Of a stretch of 8,711 bases of DNA, positions 6,485 to 8,711 are shown piece by piece. Every line of letters starts with the position of its first letter. Position 1 is the first letter of the stretch. The DNA is from an uncultured Hyphomicrobiales bacterium. GTDB lineage: Bacteria > Pseudomonadota > Alphaproteobacteria > Rhizobiales > Beijerinckiaceae. The position numbers were made by a program, and so were the translations under genes. The stretch is taken from contig CAIWVR010000262.1 in the NCBI GenBank assembly GCA_903916165.1, positions 1 through 8,711 of the forward strand, written 5' to 3'. The notes under the pieces were generated by a model, which did not search any database, had not been told where the DNA came from, and was given only the letters and a program-made list of their open reading frames with translations.

Positions 6485-6877
6485 CTACTCGCCCTCGTCG
6501 TCCGTCTCGGCCGGGGGCACGAGGCCTTCGAGGCCGCGCAGCAGGTCTTCTTCCGTCATGCGGTCGAACTGGATGTCGTCCGACGATCCAAGGTTCGGCG
6601 TGGTCGCAGGCGTCAGCGCCGGCACGACTTCGGCTTCGGGCTCGTCAACTTCGACATGCTTCTGCAGCGAATGGATCAGGTCTTCCTTCAGGTCTTCCGG
6701 AGCCTGCGTGGAATCGGCGATCTCGCGCAGCGCCACGACGGGGTTCTTGTCGTTGTCGCGATCGACGGTGATCTGCTGGCCAGAACCGATCATGCGGGCG
6801 CGGTGGGCGGCCACGAGAACGAGTTCGAACCGGTTCTCGACCTTGTCGATGCAATCTTCGACGGTGACGCGTGCCAT
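6485..6877 (-). CDS. rpoZ: DNA-directed RNA polymerase subunit omega
   Basis: A 130-residue omega subunit, which helps assembly and stability of RNA polymerase through the beta-prime subunit and, in Proteobacteria, helps form a ppGpp-binding site. The conserved N-terminal part is clear: MARVTVEDC at 1-9, then [16 protein letters not shown], and [10 protein letters not shown] near residue 45-54. The C-terminal half is longer than in E. coli (91 residues), acidic and Pro/Ala-rich, with the ending [12 protein letters not shown] then an acidic tail; this extension is usual for alphaproteobacteria. The ATG at 6877 has AAGGA about 9 bases upstream. It precedes rsh as in many Proteobacteria, where the enzyme that makes ppGpp sits next to a subunit that helps polymerase sense it. 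Confidence 0.95.
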   Translation of the reverse strand: MARVTVEDCIDKVENRFELVLVAAHRARMIGSGQQITVDRDNDKNPVVALREIADSTQAPEDLKEDLIHSLQKHVEVDEPEAEVVPALTPATTPNLGSSDDIQFDRMTEEDLLRGLEGLVPPAETDDEGE

Positions 6878-7262
6878 GGGGCGACGATCCTTGGGGAATG
6901 AGGAAACAGAGGATTGGCACCTTCGTTACACGAAAGCCCCTCGACAGGCAACCAAGCCGCAAAGGCGATGCACGGGCTCCCCTGGCACACCGACCGAGTC
7001 TTGCAGCCACCCCGCTTATTACTGCTACCGTTTTCAGAAATGATCATCAAGATCCTTAAAAATAAGAGGAAATAGAATAAAATGCTTGACTAATCATGAC
7101 CGCAGGGCGAGAGATAAACCTAAGCGACCTGCGGATGCGGGTCCGCACCGACCGGTATGGAACCGGAGTTTTGATGCAGCTCGGCCGCTCATTGTGCGGA
7201 CTTCATTCCAGGCGAGATTGAACAGAACTCCCTCTTTCGAGCGAAACAGAAAGTTTTCAAGC
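6878..7262. other. 385-bp divergent intergenic region between rpoZ and the NYN gene
   Basis: No convincing gene is seen. It should carry promoters in both directions, but none is clean. On the rpoZ side there is an inverted repeat at 6920-6936 (CCTTCGT, TAC, ACGAAAG on the plus strand, one wobble pair), about 45 bases before the rpoZ start. The centre (about 7033-7090) is AT-rich, unlike the rest of the window, and ends in a TTGACT at 7086-7091 that could be a -35 box for the NYN gene, though no good -10 lies at the right distance. The final 160 bases hold several inverted repeats, annotated separately. No tRNA or known small RNA was recognised. Confidence 0.6.
7100..7201 (+). promoter_or_regulatory. 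Structured leader of the NYN gene with competing inverted repeats
   Basis: Four perfect pairings can be drawn. CCGCAGG (7100-7106) pairs with CCTGCGG (7128-7134). TGCG (7136-7139) pairs with CGCA (7144-7147). GTCCGCAC (7141-7148) pairs with GTGCGGAC (7194-7201). CCGGT (7152-7156) pairs with ACCGG (7162-7166), followed by a TTTT at 7169-7172. The second and third share bases and cannot form together; TGCGG at 7130-7134 could also pair with CCGCA at 7143-7147. This is the layout of a switching leader, but function is inferred and no known riboswitch class was recognised. Confidence 0.35.
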
Positions 7263-7853
7263 ATGTCCGAAGAACGCATTGCCTTGTTTGTCGACGGTGC
7301 CAATCTCTATGCCACTGCGAAGGCGCTCGGTTTCGACATTGATTACAAGAGGCTTTTGAAGGAATTCCAGTCCAAGGGTCGCCTTGTGCGCGCCTTCTAT
7401 TACACCGCGCTGATCGAGGACCAGGAATATTCCTCCATCCGCCCGCTCATCGACTGGCTTGATTACAATGGATTTTCGGTCGTGACCAAGCCGACGAAGG
7501 AATTCGTCGATTCCATGGGCCGCCGCAAGGTCAAGGGTTCGATGGACATCGAACTTGCCACCGACGCCATGGAAATGGCCGATCACATTGATCACATGGT
7601 CCTGTTCTCGGGCGATGGCGACTTCCGCTCGCTCGTCGCCGCCGTGCAGCGCAAGGGTGTCCGGGTCTCGGTCGTTTCCACGATCACCACGCAGCCGCCG
7701 ATGGTCGCCGACGAGCTTCGCCGCCAGGCGGATGAATTTGTGGACCTGCTGCACCTCGCCGCCAAGGTTGGTCGCGACCCGAACGAGCGCCTGCAGCGCT
7801 ATCAGGAACGCCGTCCGGCCGCGCCGGCAAGCGACGAGGTCCTCGACACCTGA
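7263..7853 (+). CDS. NYN domain protein (LabA/DUF88-like), putative ribonuclease
   Basis: A 196-residue protein made almost wholly of one NYN domain, a PIN-like fold of metal-dependent nucleases, related to cyanobacterial LabA. The acidic residues expected at the active site are visible: D11 in FVDGANLY with N14, D95 in KGSMDIELATDAM, and D118 and D120 in LFSGDGDF. The C-terminal 30 residues are polar, with Arg, Pro and Ala. The start at 7263 (MSEERIALFVDGANL) was chosen because the fold begins at once; the frame stays open back to a TTG at 7086, but the extra 59 codons look like chance translation of a structured leader. The ribosome site is weak. The uracil-DNA glycosylase gene starts 24 bases later and is likely co-transcribed. 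RNA cleavage is inferred from the fold; the substrate is unknown. Confidence 0.9.
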   Translation: MSEERIALFVDGANLYATAKALGFDIDYKRLLKEFQSKGRLVRAFYYTALIEDQEYSSIRPLIDWLDYNGFSVVTKPTKEFVDSMGRRKVKGSMDIELATDAMEMADHIDHMVLFSGDGDFRSLVAAVQRKGVRVSVVSTITTQPPMVADELRRQADEFVDLLHLAAKVGRDPNERLQRYQERRPAAPASDEVLDT

Positions 7854-7877
7854 GCCTGAGGCCTTTATTCCCGCTTC

Positions 7878-8525
7878 ATGCCTGACCTGATCGACGCACC
7901 CCTCCCCGGGAGGGACTGTCCCCTGTGCCCCCGCCTCGCCGCTTTCCGTGACGAGGCGCGGGCTGCCCATCCTGACTGGCACAATGCGCCGGTGCCCTCA
8001 TTCGGGGACCTGTCCGCGCGGCTTCTTGTCGTGGGTCTGGCACCGGGCCTGCGCGGTGCCAACCGCACGGGGCGGCCCTTCACCGGCGACTGGGCTGGCG
8101 ACCTTCTCTACGAAACCCTGATCGACTTTGGCTTTGCCAGCGGCGTCTATGACGAGCGCCCGGACGACAGCCTGACGCTGCACGATTGCCGCATCACCAA
8201 TGCGGTGCGCTGCGTACCACCGCAGAACAAGCCGACACCGGCCGAAATCACCATCTGCCGGGCGTTTCTCGTCCCCACCATCGACACCATGCCGAAGCTG
8301 CGCGCCATTGTCGCGCTGGGCCGGATCGCGCATGAAAGTGTCGTGCGGGGTTTGGGCGCGAAGCTGTCAGCCATGCCGTTCGCGCACGGGGCGCAGCATC
8401 AGGCGGGACGACTGGCGCTCTACGACAGCTACCATTGCTCGCGCTACAACACGAACACCGGCGTGCTGACGCGCGACATGTTTCGGGATGTGTTTGCGGC
8501 GGTGAGGGAAGAGCTGGGGCGGTAG
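7878..8525 (+). CDS. Uracil-DNA glycosylase, family 5 (UDGb) type
   Basis: A 215-residue base-excision repair enzyme that would remove uracil and perhaps other deaminated bases from DNA. Motif 1, GLAPGLRGANRTGRPFTGD (53-71), is the hallmark of the family 5 branch; family 5 lacks the polar catalytic residue used by family 1, and D71 may take part instead (inference). Four cysteines fit the 4Fe-4S cluster of families 4 and 5: C14, C17, C112 and C127. The second active-site motif reads SYHCSRYNTNTG (184-195), with Cys where many relatives have Pro after the His. The ATG at 7878 has no strong ribosome site, so translation may depend on the NYN gene just upstream, which ends 24 bases before it. 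Length is usual for the family. It converges on smpB. Confidence 0.9.
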   Translation: MPDLIDAPLPGRDCPLCPRLAAFRDEARAAHPDWHNAPVPSFGDLSARLLVVGLAPGLRGANRTGRPFTGDWAGDLLYETLIDFGFASGVYDERPDDSLTLHDCRITNAVRCVPPQNKPTPAEITICRAFLVPTIDTMPKLRAIVALGRIAHESVVRGLGAKLSAMPFAHGAQHQAGRLALYDSYHCSRYNTNTGVLTRDMFRDVFAAVREELGR

Positions 8526-8535
8526 GACGCGAAAT

Positions 8536-8560
8536 CCTTCTCCCGCGGCGCGGGAGAGGG
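8536..8560. terminator. GC-rich hairpin between convergent glycosylase and smpB genes
   Basis: An 11-pair stem (CCTTCTCCCGC at 8536-8546 with GCGGGAGAGGG at 8550-8560, one T-G wobble) closes a 3-base loop. It sits in the 47-bp gap between two convergent stop codons, so it could end transcripts from both sides. There is no T-run on the plus strand and only a short ATTT on the minus strand, so intrinsic termination is uncertain. Its CTCCCGC/GCGGGAG core resembles a palindrome scattered in many proteobacterial genomes. Confidence 0.6.
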
Positions 8561-8572
8561 GCGACCTCGACC

Positions 8573-8711
8573 TCACACCTTGTCGCCGCGCAGCAACCGG
8601 CCCTGCTCTTTTTTCCAGTCGCGGTCTTTTTCCGTCTGGCGCTTGTCGGCCGCGTTCTTGCCGCGTCCCAGCGCGATCTCGATTTTCGCGCGGCCCTTTT
8701 CATTGAAGTAG
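8573..8711 (-). CDS. smpB: SsrA-binding protein SmpB, C-terminal part (5' end outside window)
   Basis: The last 45 residues and the stop of SmpB, which binds tmRNA and brings it to stalled ribosomes for trans-translation. The visible part runs from [19 protein letters not shown] through the strongly basic tail ([17 protein letters not shown]) to RLLRGDKV. The last beta strand and the tail, which in the known structures enters the mRNA channel, are both recognisable. The whole protein is normally about 155-160 residues, so roughly 70 percent lies beyond the right edge. It is convergent with the glycosylase gene. Confidence 0.92.
   Translation of the reverse strand, partial: YFNEKGRAKIEIALGRGKNAADKRQTEKDRDWKKEQGRLLRGDKV

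Noticed and set aside
6940..7035. Possible tRNA or small RNA in the rpoZ-NYN gap
   Set aside because: Looked for cloverleaf arms, GTTCGAATCC-like T-loops, the SRP RNA GGAAG core and 6S-like symmetry; none were convincing.
7086..7262. N-terminal extension of the NYN protein from a TTG at 7086
   Set aside because: The added 59 residues are rich in Arg and Pro and unlike the start of NYN proteins, whose fold begins at MSEERIALFVDG. About 60 open codons by chance is not rare at this GC content.
8248..8703. A 151-codon minus-strand frame at the right end
   Set aside because: It crosses the end of smpB in the wrong frame and the antisense of the glycosylase gene. The correct smpB frame ends at 8573 with a recognisable SmpB tail.

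Overview
The window looks like chromosome of a GC-rich alphaproteobacterium, probably of the Hyphomicrobiales (Rhizobiales) group. This rests on the Rsh protein type, the rsh/rpoZ/NYN/uracil-DNA glycosylase/smpB gene order (recalled as common in that group), weak Shine-Dalgarno sites, and an intergenic palindrome of a kind seen in Bradyrhizobium-like genomes. No database search was possible, so genus and species are not called.

Left part (1-3965) is a small metabolic locus. An ABC exporter gene, cut by the window edge, and a GntR/FCD repressor gene lie on the minus strand. A 110-bp divergent intergenic region separates the repressor from tcuA and tcuB on the plus strand. TcuA is an FAD-dependent tricarballylate dehydrogenase. 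TcuB is its membrane partner, with two 4Fe-4S motifs and six membrane segments, and would pass the electrons to the respiratory chain. The intergenic region has a promoter-like sequence whose 17-bp spacer holds a 16-bp palindrome, a natural operator for the GntR protein. No tricarballylate transporter gene is visible.

Middle part (3966-6877) starts with a large imperfect palindrome between the convergent tcuB and rsh genes. It is followed, on the minus strand, by rsh (bifunctional (p)ppGpp synthetase/hydrolase) and rpoZ (RNA polymerase omega). A strong intrinsic terminator lies between rpoZ and rsh, and rsh has its own candidate promoter, so the two need not form one operon here.

Right part (6878-8711) begins with a 385-bp non-coding stretch that includes a structured leader. 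Then come a NYN-domain (LabA/DUF88-like) putative nuclease gene and a family 5-type uracil-DNA glycosylase gene on the plus strand. A GC-rich hairpin follows, then the 3' end of smpB (trans-translation) on the minus strand.

Most of the window is ordinary core chromosome. The points most worth a second look are the tcu control region with its GntR regulator and missing transporter, the competing inverted repeats in the NYN gene leader, and the repeat-bearing, cysteine-free hinge region of Rsh. No phage, insertion sequence, CRISPR array, tRNA or rRNA was seen.
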